A DNA stretch of 64,000 bases from Chersky-840 sp963811775 (GCA_963811775.1 CAWESO010000008.1:231070-295069), one strand, 5' to 3'; positions 8,233-20,255 are shown, counted from the first letter of the stretch. Numbers and translations are program-made. Notes: generated from the letters alone by a model not told the origin.

Positions 8233-8823
8233 CTAATGCCCGGCCTCGGCGGAACCGACCAAGCCACGCGCCACTGCAAAATCGTGCAACGCCTTCTGGA
8301 GCGCCTTTCTTCCCCGGTGGATACGGCTCATCACCGTGCCGATGGGCACCTCGGTGATCTCGGCGATCTCCTTGTAGGAGAAACCTTCGACATCGGCCAA
8401 CAGAACAGCGATCCGGAACGACTCGGGAAGCGATTCGATGGCCTTCTTCACCTCGTCGTCGGTGAAGTGGTCGAAGACCACGTCCTCGGCTGATCTCCCG
8501 ACGCCCGCGGCCTGGAGGTCGCCGATGCGGTGATACAGGTACAGGTCCTCGACGTCCTCGACGTCGGCCTTCTCCGGTCGCCGCTTGGCGGCGCGGTAGC
8601 TGTTGATGAAGGTGTTGGTGAGGATCTTGTAGAGCCAGGCGCGCAGGTTGGTCCCATCCTCGTAGCGGTCGAAGGCGCGGTACGCCTTCAGGAACGTCTC
8701 CTGCACGAGGTCCTCGGCGTCGGCCGGGTTCCGGGTCATGCGCAAGGCCGCGGTGTACAGGGCCTGCATGTGCGGCATGGTGAGCTCAGTGAATCGACCC
8801 CGGTCGGCCATGCGTTGCACCAT
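8233..8823 (-). CDS. sigR: ECF RNA polymerase sigma factor SigR/SigH
   Basis: This is a group 4 sigma factor of the redox-stress type. Region 2 is MTRNPADAEDLVQETFLKAYRAFDRYEDGTNLRAWLYKILTNTFINSYR, cut here into its recognisable halves DAEDLVQETFLKAY and NLRAWLYKILTN. Region 4 contains LPESFRIAVLLADVEGFSYKEIA and the IGTVMSRIHRGRK helix-turn-helix. I chose the ATG at 8823, though an ATG at 8811 is equally plausible. It is transcribed with rsrA. I looked for a GGAAT/GTT-type autoregulatory promoter upstream and did not see a convincing one. Confidence 0.93.
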   Translation of the reverse strand: MVQRMADRGRFTELTMPHMQALYTAALRMTRNPADAEDLVQETFLKAYRAFDRYEDGTNLRAWLYKILTNTFINSYRAAKRRPEKADVEDVEDLYLYHRIGDLQAAGVGRSAEDVVFDHFTDDEVKKAIESLPESFRIAVLLADVEGFSYKEIAEITEVPIGTVMSRIHRGRKALQKALHDFAVARGLVGSAEAGH

Positions 8824-8838
8824 AGTCAGTGGTTCCGG

Positions 8839-8859
8839 CGGCGGGTGCCGCACCCGCCG
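8839..8859. terminator. Strong GC hairpin between sigR and the gene before it
   Basis: An almost perfect palindrome with 10-base arms (CGGCGGGTGC and its complement around one central base) lies 15 bp in front of sigR and 24 bp after the stop of the upstream gene on the same strand. There is no U-run. It may terminate the upstream gene, or fold in the sigR leader. Confidence 0.5.
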
Positions 8860-8882
8860 GGGCCGTCCGAGGTGTGTCGCGC

Positions 8883-9350
8883 TCAGATGGAGGGCTGACT
8901 CACCGCATGGGCCCAGCGCCGGGTGGTGCGGACACCGGTGGGGTACAGCCGGAAATGCACCGACGTCAACGAGGTCAGCGCGCCGTCGGCGGTCACGAAC
9001 CAGCACGGCAGCTCCGAGGCCATGCCGTCACGCAGCTCGTGCCAGGTCTCCTGGCTGATCGACCCGTCGGCCTCCGAGAGCACCACGACGCTGTCGATCC
9101 CGTCGCGGATGAAGGGCCACCGCAGGTACCACTCCGCTCGCGACGCGAAACCGCACGCGTCGGCGTCCATGACCACCGCCTTGGGCCAGGTCTCCGCCAG
9201 CGCCGCCAAGGCCCGTCGGTACGCCAACGTGCCGTAGGTGTTGCGGGCCGCGGCCAGGTACACGACCGCCGGCGTGCACCGAAGACCACGGGCCTGCGCC
9301 TGCTCGAAACCGGCGCCGTCCTGCGCGCCCGACCGAATCGTGACGCTCAT
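8883..9350 (-). CDS. Conserved-looking hypothetical protein
   Basis: I do not recognise this 155-residue protein. Starting at the ATG at 9350, it has a Rossmann-like alternation: TPAVVYLAAARNTYG at the N-terminus, AVVMDADACGF, GIDSVVVLSEADGSIS, and a C-terminal half ending in PTGVRTTRRW. The pattern YLAAARN...VVLSEADG...ISQETWHEL loosely recalls nucleoside 2-deoxyribosyltransferase-like folds, which is only a suggestion. There is no signal peptide. It is read leftward toward sigR. Confidence 0.6.
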   Translation of the reverse strand: MSVTIRSGAQDGAGFEQAQARGLRCTPAVVYLAAARNTYGTLAYRRALAALAETWPKAVVMDADACGFASRAEWYLRWPFIRDGIDSVVVLSEADGSISQETWHELRDGMASELPCWFVTADGALTSLTSVHFRLYPTGVRTTRRWAHAVSQPSI

Positions 9351-9608
9351 GGCGGACCCCCCATCCGGCTCGTCGTCCGCGCGTCGCCAGGTCCCGAAGG
9401 CCCCGGCGACGTGCCCCCCCTGCGTCAATGGTGCAACGCGTTCCTCACACCCCGTCCAAGCGATGATCAACTCCCGGACAACGGACACCGGGACATGACC
9501 CTGCGCGCCGGGCGTCGAGAGCCGCACCGGGGCGTGGTGCCGTGGAGCGTGCGTGGGCCGTCAGGGGGGCCGTGCGCAGTGTCGGTGGGGCCTGTGCGCA
9601 GTGACTGG

Positions 9609-9684
9609 TGGAGCCTGGGAGGGGACTCGAACCCCTGACCTGCGCATTACGAATGCGCTGCTCTACCAGCTGAGCTACCCAGGC
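9609..9684 (-). tRNA. tRNA-Thr (anticodon CGU)
   Basis: Read on the minus strand, the sequence folds into a complete cloverleaf. The acceptor stem is GCCTGGG paired with CCCAGGC, the D-arm contains GTAGCTCAGCTGGTAGAGC, the anticodon stem-loop GCGCA-TTCGTAA-TGCGC has CGT as anticodon, and the T-arm is CAGGGGTTCGAGTCCCCT. The discriminator base is T and CCA is encoded. It reads ACG codons, which are common in this GC-rich genome. Confidence 0.97.
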
Positions 9685-9807
9685 GACGCGATCGATCAAA
9701 CTACCCGACCGTCATCCGGTCCCCGGCTGTCCGATGCCGCACCATCGCGACGAGGACCGAGGCTGGTCTCGACGCGGACCTCCTCTGCGCTCGTGGAGCG
9801 GCGCCGA

Positions 9808-10931
9808 TCAGGCGGTGACGGCCGAGAGCCGGACGAGCATGGCCTCGAGCAACAGCGACTCGTTCGGGTTGCGGATGAGCTCGGCCGCGCTGCGCTCGAC
9901 CACGGTGACCGCATCGGCGAGCTCGCGCACCCGCTCGGCCGTCCGCCCGGACCAGACGCCGGGCCCGGGGCCCGGTGCGGTCAGCGTCGTGAGTCGGGTG
10001 CGGTAGGCGCCAGCCAGCACGGCGAGCCCGGCGCGCAACTCGTCGGTCCGCCACCGCCGTTCCTCGCGCCGATGGCGGTCCTCGATCTCCTTGCGCCGGG
10101 GCACGGACCGCTCGCCCCGTTGCTCGGCCTCGGCCCCGAGCTCCTCCATCTCCAGCTGGTGCCGGGCCCGCAGCGGTGCGACGGCGTCCTCGGCCGACGA
10201 CAGCAGCTCCGCCGCCAGGTCGGCCGCGGCGGCCCCGGTGCCGTCGAGGCGCGTCGGCACCGACTTCCACAAGGCGCGCCGATCGGCGAAACCGGCGTCG
10301 TCGGCGAGCAGCCGGGCGCGGTCCACACTCCCCCCGCCGCCTCGGCCAGCTCGTCGACGAGCGCGGCGTCGGTCCCCGTCGACGTCAGCCAGTCCCGCAG
10401 CGCCGCGACGGGTACCGGCCGCAGCTCGATGCGGACGCACCGACTGGCGACGGTGGCCAGCTCGGCGGGCACGAACTCGGCCAGCAACACGAAGACGGTC
10501 TGCCCGGCGGGCTCCTCGAGTGTCTTCAGCAACACCGGCGCAGCCAGCCGGGCCCCATGGATGTCCGACACCACGATGACCTGGCGCTGCGCTTCGAGCG
10601 GACGCCGTTGGGCGAGCGCCACCACCCGACCGGCATCGCCAACACTGAGCAGTGCCCCCGTCCGCTCCACCTCGACCACGTCGGGGTGGATCCCGGCCAG
10701 GGCGCGTCGGCACACCTCGCACGTCCCGTCGCCGCCGCGGGGGCACAGCAACGCCGCGGCGAAGCCGCGCACCAACGCGCGCTGGCCCAGACCGGGCGCG
10801 CCCACGACGAGATAGGCGTGCACCGGTCGACGCGCCGCGGCCCGCAACTGCTCGACCGCGTCGGCCTGGCCGACGACCTCGGCGAAGAGGCCGATGGCGG
10901 GCAGCACGCCGTCGTCGATGCCGGCCCTCAT
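9808..10931 (-). CDS. holB: DNA polymerase III subunit delta', with one apparent frameshift
   Basis: HolB is a clamp-loader subunit that helps place the beta sliding clamp on DNA. The first frame gives a degenerate P-loop (VVGAPGLGQRALV), a zinc-type cluster (CPRGGDGTCEVCRRA), VVSDIHGARLAAPVLLKTLEEPAGQTVFVLLAE (read in pieces HGARLAAPVLLKTLEEP) and SRCVRIELRPVP. The reading frame then changes within the C6 run at 10330-10335. One added base joins EAAGG to SVDRARLLADD and gives the normal helical C-terminus. The ATG at 10931 overlaps the tmk stop by four bases. A homopolymer miscall is the simplest explanation, since an intact HolB is essential. Confidence 0.85.
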
Positions 10932-11557
10932 CGAGCGGGTGGGGGAAGCGGTCCCAGGCGCGTCGTCACGGTGTCCAGCAATTCCCGGGCCACGGTGTCG
11001 ACCGGCGCGCTGGCGTCGACGACGACCCACGAGCCGGGATCGGCGGCGGCGAGGGCGCGGTACCCGGCGCGCACCCGCTCGTGGAAGCCGGCATCGAGCT
11101 GCTCCAGGCGATCGGCGCGACCCAGGTCCAGCCGGCTGTGGGCCAGCGCGGCGGGGACGTCGAGGAGGAGGGTCAGGTCGGGCGTGATCCCGCCCGACGC
11201 CCAGTCCACCAGGCGGCGCAGGTCGGCCAGGTCGAGGCCGCGCCCGTACCCCTGGTACGCGAGCGTCGAGCCCGAGAACCGCTCGGTGACGACCCAGCGC
11301 CCCTCGTCGAGCGCGGGCTCGACCACCTCGGCCACGTGCTGGGCCCGGTCGGCGGCCATGAGCAGCGCCTCGGCGCGCTCGGACACGGGCGGGAGCTCGG
11401 GATCGAGGGCCAGGGCCCGCAGCGTGGCGCCCAGTCGGGTGGCCCCGGGCTCCGCGGTGAGCAGGGCCCCGATGGCATCGGCGAGACGCATGGCCTGCGT
11501 CGACTTCCCGCAGCCGTCGACACCCTCCAGGGCGATGAGCCTGCCGCGCCCGCTCAC
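10928..11557 (-). CDS. tmk: Thymidylate kinase
   Basis: Tmk phosphorylates dTMP to dTDP. The 209-residue protein has the P-loop ALEGVDGCGKSTQ at residues 9-21, the TAEPGATRLG segment, AADRAQHV, the VVTERFSGSTLAYQGYGRG region with the ERF arginine, and DLTLLLDVPAALAHSR. The GTG start overlaps the topA stop (GTGA), and its own stop overlaps the holB start, giving a tightly coupled topA-tmk-holB operon. Confidence 0.96.
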   Translation of the reverse strand: MSGRGRLIALEGVDGCGKSTQAMRLADAIGALLTAEPGATRLGATLRALALDPELPPVSERAEALLMAADRAQHVAEVVEPALDEGRWVVTERFSGSTLAYQGYGRGLDLADLRRLVDWASGGITPDLTLLLDVPAALAHSRLDLGRADRLEQLDAGFHERVRAGYRALAAADPGSWVVVDASAPVDTVARELLDTVTTRLGPLPPPAR

Positions 11558-14388
11558 GCCGTGTCGGGCGTCTCCTCCGACGCCTTCGTCGCGACCACCG
11601 CCTTCTTCGCCGACTTCTTGGCAGCGGCCGCCTTCTTCGTGGTCTTCTTCGTGGCCTTCTTGGCCGTCTTCTTCGCCTGGGCCGCTTTCGTCGACTTCGT
11701 GGCCTTGGCGGCGCGTGCCGAACGTTTCACCGGCGGCCCCGCCGCCCGGCGATCGGCGAGCAGCTCGGCGGCGCGCTCGATGGTGATCGTCTCGGGCTCG
11801 TCACCCTTGCGCAGCGACGCGTTGGTCGTGCCGTCGGTCACATAGGGCCCGAAGCGGCCCGAGCGCACGACCACGGGCGATGCGGTCTCGGGGTCCTCCC
11901 CCAGCTCGCGCAGCGGCGCCGCCGCGGCCCGGCCCCGGCGCGTCTTGGGCTGCGCGAACAAGGCCAGCGTCTCCTCGAGGGTGACGCCGAGCAGCTGCTC
12001 CTCGGTCTCGAGGCTGCGGGTGTCGGTCCCCTTCTTCACGTACGGGCCGAAGCGACCGTTGAGGGCCTGGATCTCCTCACCCGACGTCGGGTCGGTGCCC
12101 ACCGTGCGGGGCAGGCGCAGCAACTCGAGCGCCTGGTCGAGGCTGATGGTCTCGGGCGTCATCGACTTGAACAGCGACGCTGTCCGGGGGCGGTCCCCGC
12201 CCTCGACCGCCTCGCCCAGCTGGATGTAGGGGCCGAAACGCCCCGAGCGCACGAGCACGGGGAGGCCGCTGTCGGGGTCGTCGCCGAGGGTGCGGTCCCC
12301 CGACGGCGCCTCGAGGAGCTCGGCGGCGCGTTCCACCGTGAGCTCGTCGGGCGGCAGGTCCTCGGGGATCGAGGCGCGGTCCTCACCCCGTTGTAGATAG
12401 GGCCCGTAGCGGCCGACGCGCACCACGATCGGCTCGCCCTCGGCGTCGGACCCGATGGCGATGGAGTTGACCTCGCGCGCGTCGATCTCCCCGAGGTGCG
12501 AGGCCACGTCCTCCTTGAGGCCGCGGGGATGATCGGCGACGGGGGCGCTCGACCCATTCCCCCCGAAGTAGAAGCGCGTCAGCCAGGGGAGCACCTCCTG
12601 CTCGCCCTGGGCGATCTCGTCGAGGTCGTCCTCCATCGCCGCGGTGAAGCCGTAGTCGACGAGGTCACCGAAGTACCGCTCGAGCAGACCCACCACGGCG
12701 AAGGCGGTGAACGACGGCACGAGGGCCGTGCCCTTCTTCCACACGTATCCCCGGTTCTGGATCGTCCCCAGGATGCTGGCGTAAGTCGAGGGCCGTCCGA
12801 TCCCGAGCTCCTCGAGGGCCTTCACCAACGACGCCTCGGTGTAGCGGGCCGGCGGCTGGGTGGTGTGCGAGCGGGCCTCGAGGTCATGGGCCGACAAGGT
12901 GTCGCCCTCGACGAGCGCGGGCAGCTGCACGTCGCGGTCGGTGCTCTCGGCCTCGTCGTCGGACCCCTCCACATAGGCCCGGAGGAAACCCGCGAAGCCG
13001 ATGACGGTTCCCGACGCCGAGAACTCCGCCTCCTGGCCCGGCGGCGCACCGGCGGGCAGCCCGGCCAGCCGTACCTGGGCGCTCGTCCCGGTGGCATCGG
13101 CCATCTGCGACGCCACCGTGCGCTTCCAGATGAGGTCGTAGAGCCGCAGCGTGTCCCCGCTCAAGTGGCGCCCGGCCTCGTCGGGGGTGCGGAAGGTCTC
13201 GCCCGCGGGGCGGATGGCCTCGTGAGCCTCCTGGGCGTTCTTCACCTTGCGCTGATAGCGACGGGGCGCGTCGGGGACGTACTCGGGCCCATACAGCGAG
13301 GACGCCTGGGACCGGGCCGCGCTGAGCGCCTCGTCCGACAGCGTGGTTGAGTCCGTGCGCATGTAGGTGATCCAGCCCTGCTCGTAGAGGCGCTGCGCCA
13401 CCTGCATGGTGCGCTGCGCCCCGAAACGCAGCTTGCGACTGGCCTCCTGCTGCAGCGTCGAGGTCATGAACGGCGGTGCCGGGGAGCGGCGGTAGGGCTT
13501 CTCGGTCACGGCGCGCACCGTGAAGGTCTGGCCGGCCAGGCCCTCGACCAGGCGCGTGGCCTCGGGCTCGGCCAGGAGCACGGCGTCGGCCCGGGTCAGC
13601 TCGCCCGTCTCGGTGAAGTCGCGCCCCGTCGCCACCGGCGTGCCCCCCACCGCCACCAGATTGGCCGTGAAGCGCTGGCCCTGGGCGTCGAAGGTGCCCT
13701 CGAGATCCCACCACGTGGCCGTGCGGAACCGCATGCGGGCCCGTTCGCGCTCGACGATCATCCGCGTCGCCACGCTCTGGACGCGGCCGGCCGACAGGCG
13801 CGGCATCACCTTCTTCCACAGCACCGGCGACACCTCGTAGCCGTACAGCCGGTCGAGTATGCGCCGGGCCTCCTGCGCGTCCACCAGGCGACGGTCGAGA
13901 TCACGCCAATCCTCCACAGCGTGCTGCAGGGCGGATGCGGTGATCTCGTGGAAGACCATCCGCTTGATGGGCACCCGGGGCGAGAGCACCTCGGTGAGGT
14001 GCCACGCGATCGACTCGCCCTCTCGGTCCTCGTCTGTGGCCAGGTAGACCTCGCTCGCCCCCGCCAGCAACTTCTTCAGCCGGGCCACGACCGACTTCTT
14101 TTCCGGGGCCACCACGTACAGCGGCTTGAACCCGTTGTCCACGTCGACGCCCAGGCGCGCCCATCCCTCGCCCTTGTAGGCGGTGGGGATCTCGTCGGCG
14201 CGCCGGGGCAGGTCGCGGATGTGGCCGACGGACGACTCGACGACGAAGTCCGCCCCGAGCAGGGCCCCGATGGTGCGGGCCTTGGCCGGGGACTCGACGA
14301 TCACGAGGGGCTTGCCCGGCGAGGCGGTCCCCGAGGTCCTGGAGCGGGTGGAGGAGGGCATGGTCGTCGATGAGCGTGGGGGGTTCAT
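11554..14388 (-). CDS. topA: DNA topoisomerase I
   Basis: TopA relaxes negative supercoils by single-strand passage. The Toprim domain begins at about residue 27 with LVIVESPAKARTIGALLG, and the metal-binding TDEDREGESIAWHL is at about residue 118. The central gate has RLSAGRVQSVATRMI, and the active-site tyrosine is in YMRTDSTTLSDEAL. From about residue 660 there are four short C-terminal repeats of the form GRFGPYIQLGE / GRYGPYLQRGE rather than zinc fingers. These are followed by a Lys/Ala-rich tail (AKKTAKKATKKTTKKAAAAK), typical of high-GC actinobacteria and known there to aid processivity. At 944 residues it has the normal actinobacterial length. Confidence 0.97.
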   Translation of the reverse strand: MNPPRSSTTMPSSTRSRTSGTASPGKPLVIVESPAKARTIGALLGADFVVESSVGHIRDLPRRADEIPTAYKGEGWARLGVDVDNGFKPLYVVAPEKKSVVARLKKLLAGASEVYLATDEDREGESIAWHLTEVLSPRVPIKRMVFHEITASALQHAVEDWRDLDRRLVDAQEARRILDRLYGYEVSPVLWKKVMPRLSAGRVQSVATRMIVERERARMRFRTATWWDLEGTFDAQGQRFTANLVAVGGTPVATGRDFTETGELTRADAVLLAEPEATRLVEGLAGQTFTVRAVTEKPYRRSPAPPFMTSTLQQEASRKLRFGAQRTMQVAQRLYEQGWITYMRTDSTTLSDEALSAARSQASSLYGPEYVPDAPRRYQRKVKNAQEAHEAIRPAGETFRTPDEAGRHLSGDTLRLYDLIWKRTVASQMADATGTSAQVRLAGLPAGAPPGQEAEFSASGTVIGFAGFLRAYVEGSDDEAESTDRDVQLPALVEGDTLSAHDLEARSHTTQPPARYTEASLVKALEELGIGRPSTYASILGTIQNRGYVWKKGTALVPSFTAFAVVGLLERYFGDLVDYGFTAAMEDDLDEIAQGEQEVLPWLTRFYFGGNGSSAPVADHPRGLKEDVASHLGEIDAREVNSIAIGSDAEGEPIVVRVGRYGPYLQRGEDRASIPEDLPPDELTVERAAELLEAPSGDRTLGDDPDSGLPVLVRSGRFGPYIQLGEAVEGGDRPRTASLFKSMTPETISLDQALELLRLPRTVGTDPTSGEEIQALNGRFGPYVKKGTDTRSLETEEQLLGVTLEETLALFAQPKTRRGRAAAAPLRELGEDPETASPVVVRSGRFGPYVTDGTTNASLRKGDEPETITIERAAELLADRRAAGPPVKRSARAAKATKSTKAAQAKKTAKKATKKTTKKAAAAKKSAKKAVVATKASEETPDTA

Positions 14389-14411
14389 GACGCCCGTGTC
14401 AACAGCGGTCC

Positions 14412-14429
14412 GGGACCCGGCCCGGTCCC
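14412..14429. terminator. Candidate terminator hairpin between hppA and topA
   Basis: Six-base arms GGGACC and GGTCCC enclose a CGGCCC loop in the 108-bp gap between the hppA stop and the topA start, both genes being on the minus strand. There is no U-run, which is common in actinobacteria. Confidence 0.45.
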
Positions 14430-14496
14430 TGAGGCTGTGACCAGGGAATTCATGCCCGTGCCCGTGGCCCGCCGCCGGAGGCCGACCTGGGTCCGG

Positions 14497-16842
<2,346 letters not shown>

Positions 16843-17023
16843 GTACGGGCTGCTCCCTTCACACGGGCCCGGGGGCCCTGGGACGAGACTCGGCGGGCGA
16901 GGTCTCGGGTTCGGTCAAGTCAAATGGTCGGACCCGGGGTCGGGCGCGCCCTCGAGATGAGGCGCTCCCCCGATGAACGGGGGCCGACGATACCGACTCG
17001 ACGCGACGGCGGGCAAGGAAGCA

Positions 17024-17047
17024 CCCCGCGGCGCTCCTGCGCCGGGG
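17024..17047. terminator. Hairpin directly after the KimA-like gene
   Basis: CCCCGCGGCG and CGCCGGGG pair, with one bulged base, around a short CTCCTG loop. The hairpin starts two bases beyond the stop codon of the leftward permease gene, the expected place for an intrinsic terminator. Confidence 0.55.
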
Positions 17048-17049
17048 CG

Positions 17050-19521
17050 TCAGACCCCGATGTCGACCTCCTTGGTGTCGGGCCCGGCGAGGAGCTCGTA
17101 GTCGGGGTTCAAGATCGCCAGCTGCCCTTCCCACGCCCCGACCATTCCCTGCGCGGCGAGGCGTGCGCCCTGTTGGATCCCCGGGATGCGGCGCCGGCCC
17201 TGGAACACGAGGAGGACGGCCCCGGTGGCGTCGACGAGCGTGCACTCCAGATTGGCCGTCGCACCGCCGGTGGGCACCCGGACCGAACGGATGCGCCCTG
17301 CCACGTGCACCCGTTGGCGCCACTGCGCCTGACCGATCGGCGTGGTCCCCGCCACGACCGGGGCGTGATCGGTCCCCCCTCGCGCCGTGGCGCGTGCCGA
17401 GAACCGAGAGGGTCGGGACGTGGCACCGTCGACGCCGAGGTCGTGGGCGTGGTGGCGCAAGCCGCTCGTGAGCTGGAACGGCACGATGGTGGCGTTCACG
17501 TGCGGGAGGTTGCCCACGGCCGCCGCGATCCGATCGGCGCTGCGGTCGTGCAGCAGCCGGCGCCATCCCGCCGCGAAGCCGCGCCGGGGCAACAGCACCG
17601 TGAGCTCGGTGTCGCCGTCGCTCGTGACCTGCGCGGCCAGCTCGAGCGCGGCGCGGGCCAGGCGGCGGTCGGGGCAGTCGATGATGTCGAGGGGCAGGCG
17701 CGACAGGCCCAGCCGGCTCCAGTCGCGCTCGAGGGCCGCGGCCTCGAGGGGGTCCACGGCGAAGTGCACGGCGCGGAGGTGGTCGGGTGACAGCGTGCGG
17801 GCGTACTGCACCGCCCGGGCCGTGGCGAGGTCCATCCGGTCGACCAGCACCACCACCATGTGGTGGCGCAGCACCGGCGCTTCGCAGGCGTGGCCGGCGT
17901 CGGTTTCGAGCTGCCGGTCCTCCTGGACGTACTGCCGGTGCAGACGGAGCAGCACCATGACCCCCAACGGCATGAGGACGACGACGACCCACGCTCCTTC
18001 GGTGAACTTGGTGATGGCGAAGATCAACAGGACCACGAACGAGAGCACCGCGGCGGTGCCGTTGATGGCTGTCCCCCGCCGCCAGTGCGGTTCCCGGTGG
18101 GTCAGGTGGAACTTGACCATCCCCGCCCCGGCCATGGTGAAGCCGGTGAACACGCCGATGGCGTACAGGGCGATGAGGTTGTCGAGCCTGGCCTGGGTGA
18201 TGAGCAGGATGACGATGGCCACCGCGGTGAGCACCAGGATCCCGGTCGAGAACACCAGGCGGTGCCCGCGGCGCGTGAGCTGGCGCGGGAGATAGGAGTC
18301 CTCGGCCGCGAAGCTGGCCAGGAAGGGGAACCCCGTGAAGCTGGTGTTGGCCGCCAGGACCAGGATGATCATGGTGCCGGCCTGGAGGAGCACGAACAGA
18401 CTGTGCTGGAAGGCCCCGGGCCCGTAGACGTACTGGGCCACCTGGGCCAGCACGGTGGGCGTGCCCGACGCATGGGGGACGGGGTGCACGATGGAGGCGA
18501 GGGCGGCGATGCCGAGCACGAGCGATCCGAGCACCAGGCTCATGATCACGAGGGTGATGCGGGCGTTGCGCGACTCCGGGGCCCGGAAGACGCTCACGCC
18601 GTTGGAGATGGCCTCGGTCCCGGTCAGCGCCGAGCCCCCCGACGCGAACGCCTTCATGACGATGAACACCGACGCACCGAGGAGCAGGCCGTGCCCGGGC
18701 GTCCCGATCGACACCGCCCCCGAGGCGTGCAGCGAATGGGGGTGGAGGTCACCGAGGACAGCCTTGACCGAGCCCACCACGATGAGCAGCGCCATGTTGG
18801 CGATGAAGAAATAGGTGGGGAAGGCAAAGACCCGGCCCGCCTCGCGGATGCCACGCAGGTTGCCGTAGGCGATGAGGATCACGAGCGCGATGGCGATCCA
18901 CATGGCCCCGTCGTGCGCGCCGAGGTGGGGGAAGACGGAGATCAACGCGTCCACACCGGCGGCGACTGACACCGCCACGGTGAGCGTGTAGTCGATGAGC
19001 AGGGACACCGCCGCGATCTGGGCCACGCCGAGGCCGAAGTTCTCTCTCGCCACCACGTACGCCCCGCCGGCCTTGGTGTAGACCTTGACGACCTCGAGAT
19101 ACGACGCCGTCACGAACAGCAGGACGACCACGACGGCGATGGTCACCGGCACCACCAACGCGAAGGCGGCCACGCCGACGTACTTGACCAGCTGCACCAG
19201 GATCTGCTCGGTGGCGTACGCCGACGACGAGATGACGTCCGAGGACAGCACCGCCAGGGCCGACGGCTTGCCCAGCCGCTCGAGCGACTGACGCTCGGAG
19301 GCGATGGGCGGGCCCAGCACGGCGTTCTTGAACCGGTACCGAGCGTTCTCGGGCAGGTCGAGGTTGTCGAAGGACGGGAGCGCCTCGGGTGCGACCCGAC
19401 GTCCCGGCACCGGCTTCCCGGCCCGGGCGACCTCGGGGGCGGGACGTGATGGCCCCCCGGGCGGCACGGTCTCGCCCGCCTCGGGAACCGGAACCTCGCT
19501 CACGCACTCAGGTAAGCACAT
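17050..19521 (-). CDS. KimA-like potassium transporter with UspA-like and OB-like C-terminal parts
   Basis: This 823-residue APC-superfamily permease resembles the Bacillus potassium importer KimA (YdaO). Examples are LAVLSSDVISSSAYATEQIL, AGGAYVVARENFGLG, LLIDYTLTVAVSVAAGVDAL, ASGGSALTGTEAISNGV and LAANTSFTGFPFLA. About 12 membrane helices span residues 90-520. After them comes a cytoplasmic UspA-like domain (about 560-690), then an extra C-terminal OB-fold-like part (VHVAGRIRSVRVPTGG, LVFQGRRRIPGI) that KimA does not have. It diverges from ceoB with only 35 bp between starts, so it probably shares a control region with these potassium-channel regulators. Substrate assignment is by similarity; generic APC amino acid permease is the alternative. 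Confidence 0.8.
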   Translation of the reverse strand: MCLPECVSEVPVPEAGETVPPGGPSRPAPEVARAGKPVPGRRVAPEALPSFDNLDLPENARYRFKNAVLGPPIASERQSLERLGKPSALAVLSSDVISSSAYATEQILVQLVKYVGVAAFALVVPVTIAVVVVLLFVTASYLEVVKVYTKAGGAYVVARENFGLGVAQIAAVSLLIDYTLTVAVSVAAGVDALISVFPHLGAHDGAMWIAIALVILIAYGNLRGIREAGRVFAFPTYFFIANMALLIVVGSVKAVLGDLHPHSLHASGAVSIGTPGHGLLLGASVFIVMKAFASGGSALTGTEAISNGVSVFRAPESRNARITLVIMSLVLGSLVLGIAALASIVHPVPHASGTPTVLAQVAQYVYGPGAFQHSLFVLLQAGTMIILVLAANTSFTGFPFLASFAAEDSYLPRQLTRRGHRLVFSTGILVLTAVAIVILLITQARLDNLIALYAIGVFTGFTMAGAGMVKFHLTHREPHWRRGTAINGTAAVLSFVVLLIFAITKFTEGAWVVVVLMPLGVMVLLRLHRQYVQEDRQLETDAGHACEAPVLRHHMVVVLVDRMDLATARAVQYARTLSPDHLRAVHFAVDPLEAAALERDWSRLGLSRLPLDIIDCPDRRLARAALELAAQVTSDGDTELTVLLPRRGFAAGWRRLLHDRSADRIAAAVGNLPHVNATIVPFQLTSGLRHHAHDLGVDGATSRPSRFSARATARGGTDHAPVVAGTTPIGQAQWRQRVHVAGRIRSVRVPTGGATANLECTLVDATGAVLLVFQGRRRIPGIQQGARLAAQGMVGAWEGQLAILNPDYELLAGPDTKEVDIGV

Positions 19522-19556
19522 CCCGTGAGTTGTCCGGCGCTGCGATGCCGTGTTGC

Positions 19557-20255
19557 ATGGTGCCGGTGCACGTCGTGATCGTCGGGTGTGGCCGGGTGGG
19601 GTCGGGTCTGGCCGTCCGACTGGTCGAACAGGGCCATACCGTGTCCATCCTCGACAAGGTGCCCCGTGCCTTTCGTCGCCTGCCCGTCGACTGGCCCGGG
19701 ACCACGATCGTGGGCTCGGGTTTCGACCGGGACGACCTCGACCGGGCCGGAGCCAAGCACGCCGGCGCGCTGGCCGCGGTGACGAGCGGTGACAACTCGA
19801 ACATCCTCACGGCACGCATCGCCCGCGAGAATTACGGCATCCACAGCGTGGTGGCCCGGATCTACGACCCCCGCCGGGCCGAGATCTACCAGCGGCTCGG
19901 CATCCCCACCGTCGCCACCGTGACCTGGACGATCGACCAGGTGATGCACCGGCTCCTCCCCGCAGCCGTGGTGGGGGAATGGAGCGACCCGTCGGGCAAC
20001 CTCGTCCTCGTCGAGCGTGTCCTGCCCGAGGCGTGGGCCGGCAAGGCGCTACGCGAGCTGGGCATGGCCGGCAAGGTCAAGGTGGTGGCGGTCACGAGGG
20101 CGGGCACGCCGAGGCTCGAGGTGGCCGACCTCGTCGGCCAGGAGGGTGACGTTCTGCACCTGGCCGTGCTCAAAGAGGCCGTGGGCGAGCTCGAGCGGCA
20201 CTTCGAGGGCGGCGGCTCGGTCCCCGACGGTCGAGCGTCGGGGGTTCCGCGGTGA
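19557..20255 (+). CDS. ceoB: TrkA-family potassium uptake regulator, CeoB-like
   Basis: This is an RCK protein that gates potassium uptake in response to nucleotides. The N-terminal NAD-binding fold opens with VVIVGCGRVGSGLAVRLVEQGH, has the acidic residue of ILDK at the end of strand 2, and continues with VTSGDNSNILTARIAREN. An RCK_C-type domain follows (about 145-220). I chose the ATG at 19557 because the motif then begins at residue 5; an ATG 12 bases upstream is also possible. It pairs with the next gene, which starts inside its end. Confidence 0.88.
   Translation: MVPVHVVIVGCGRVGSGLAVRLVEQGHTVSILDKVPRAFRRLPVDWPGTTIVGSGFDRDDLDRAGAKHAGALAAVTSGDNSNILTARIARENYGIHSVVARIYDPRRAEIYQRLGIPTVATVTWTIDQVMHRLLPAAVVGEWSDPSGNLVLVERVLPEAWAGKALRELGMAGKVKVVAVTRAGTPRLEVADLVGQEGDVLHLAVLKEAVGELERHFEGGGSVPDGRASGVPR

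Noticed and set aside
8824..8900. SigR-type promoter (GGAAT/GTT) in front of sigR
   Set aside because: Only a weak GGAAC-like match is present, without the second element at the right distance.
19522..19556. Possible c-di-AMP (ydaO-type) riboswitch before the KimA-like gene
   Set aside because: The divergent gap is only 35 bp, far too short for that riboswitch.
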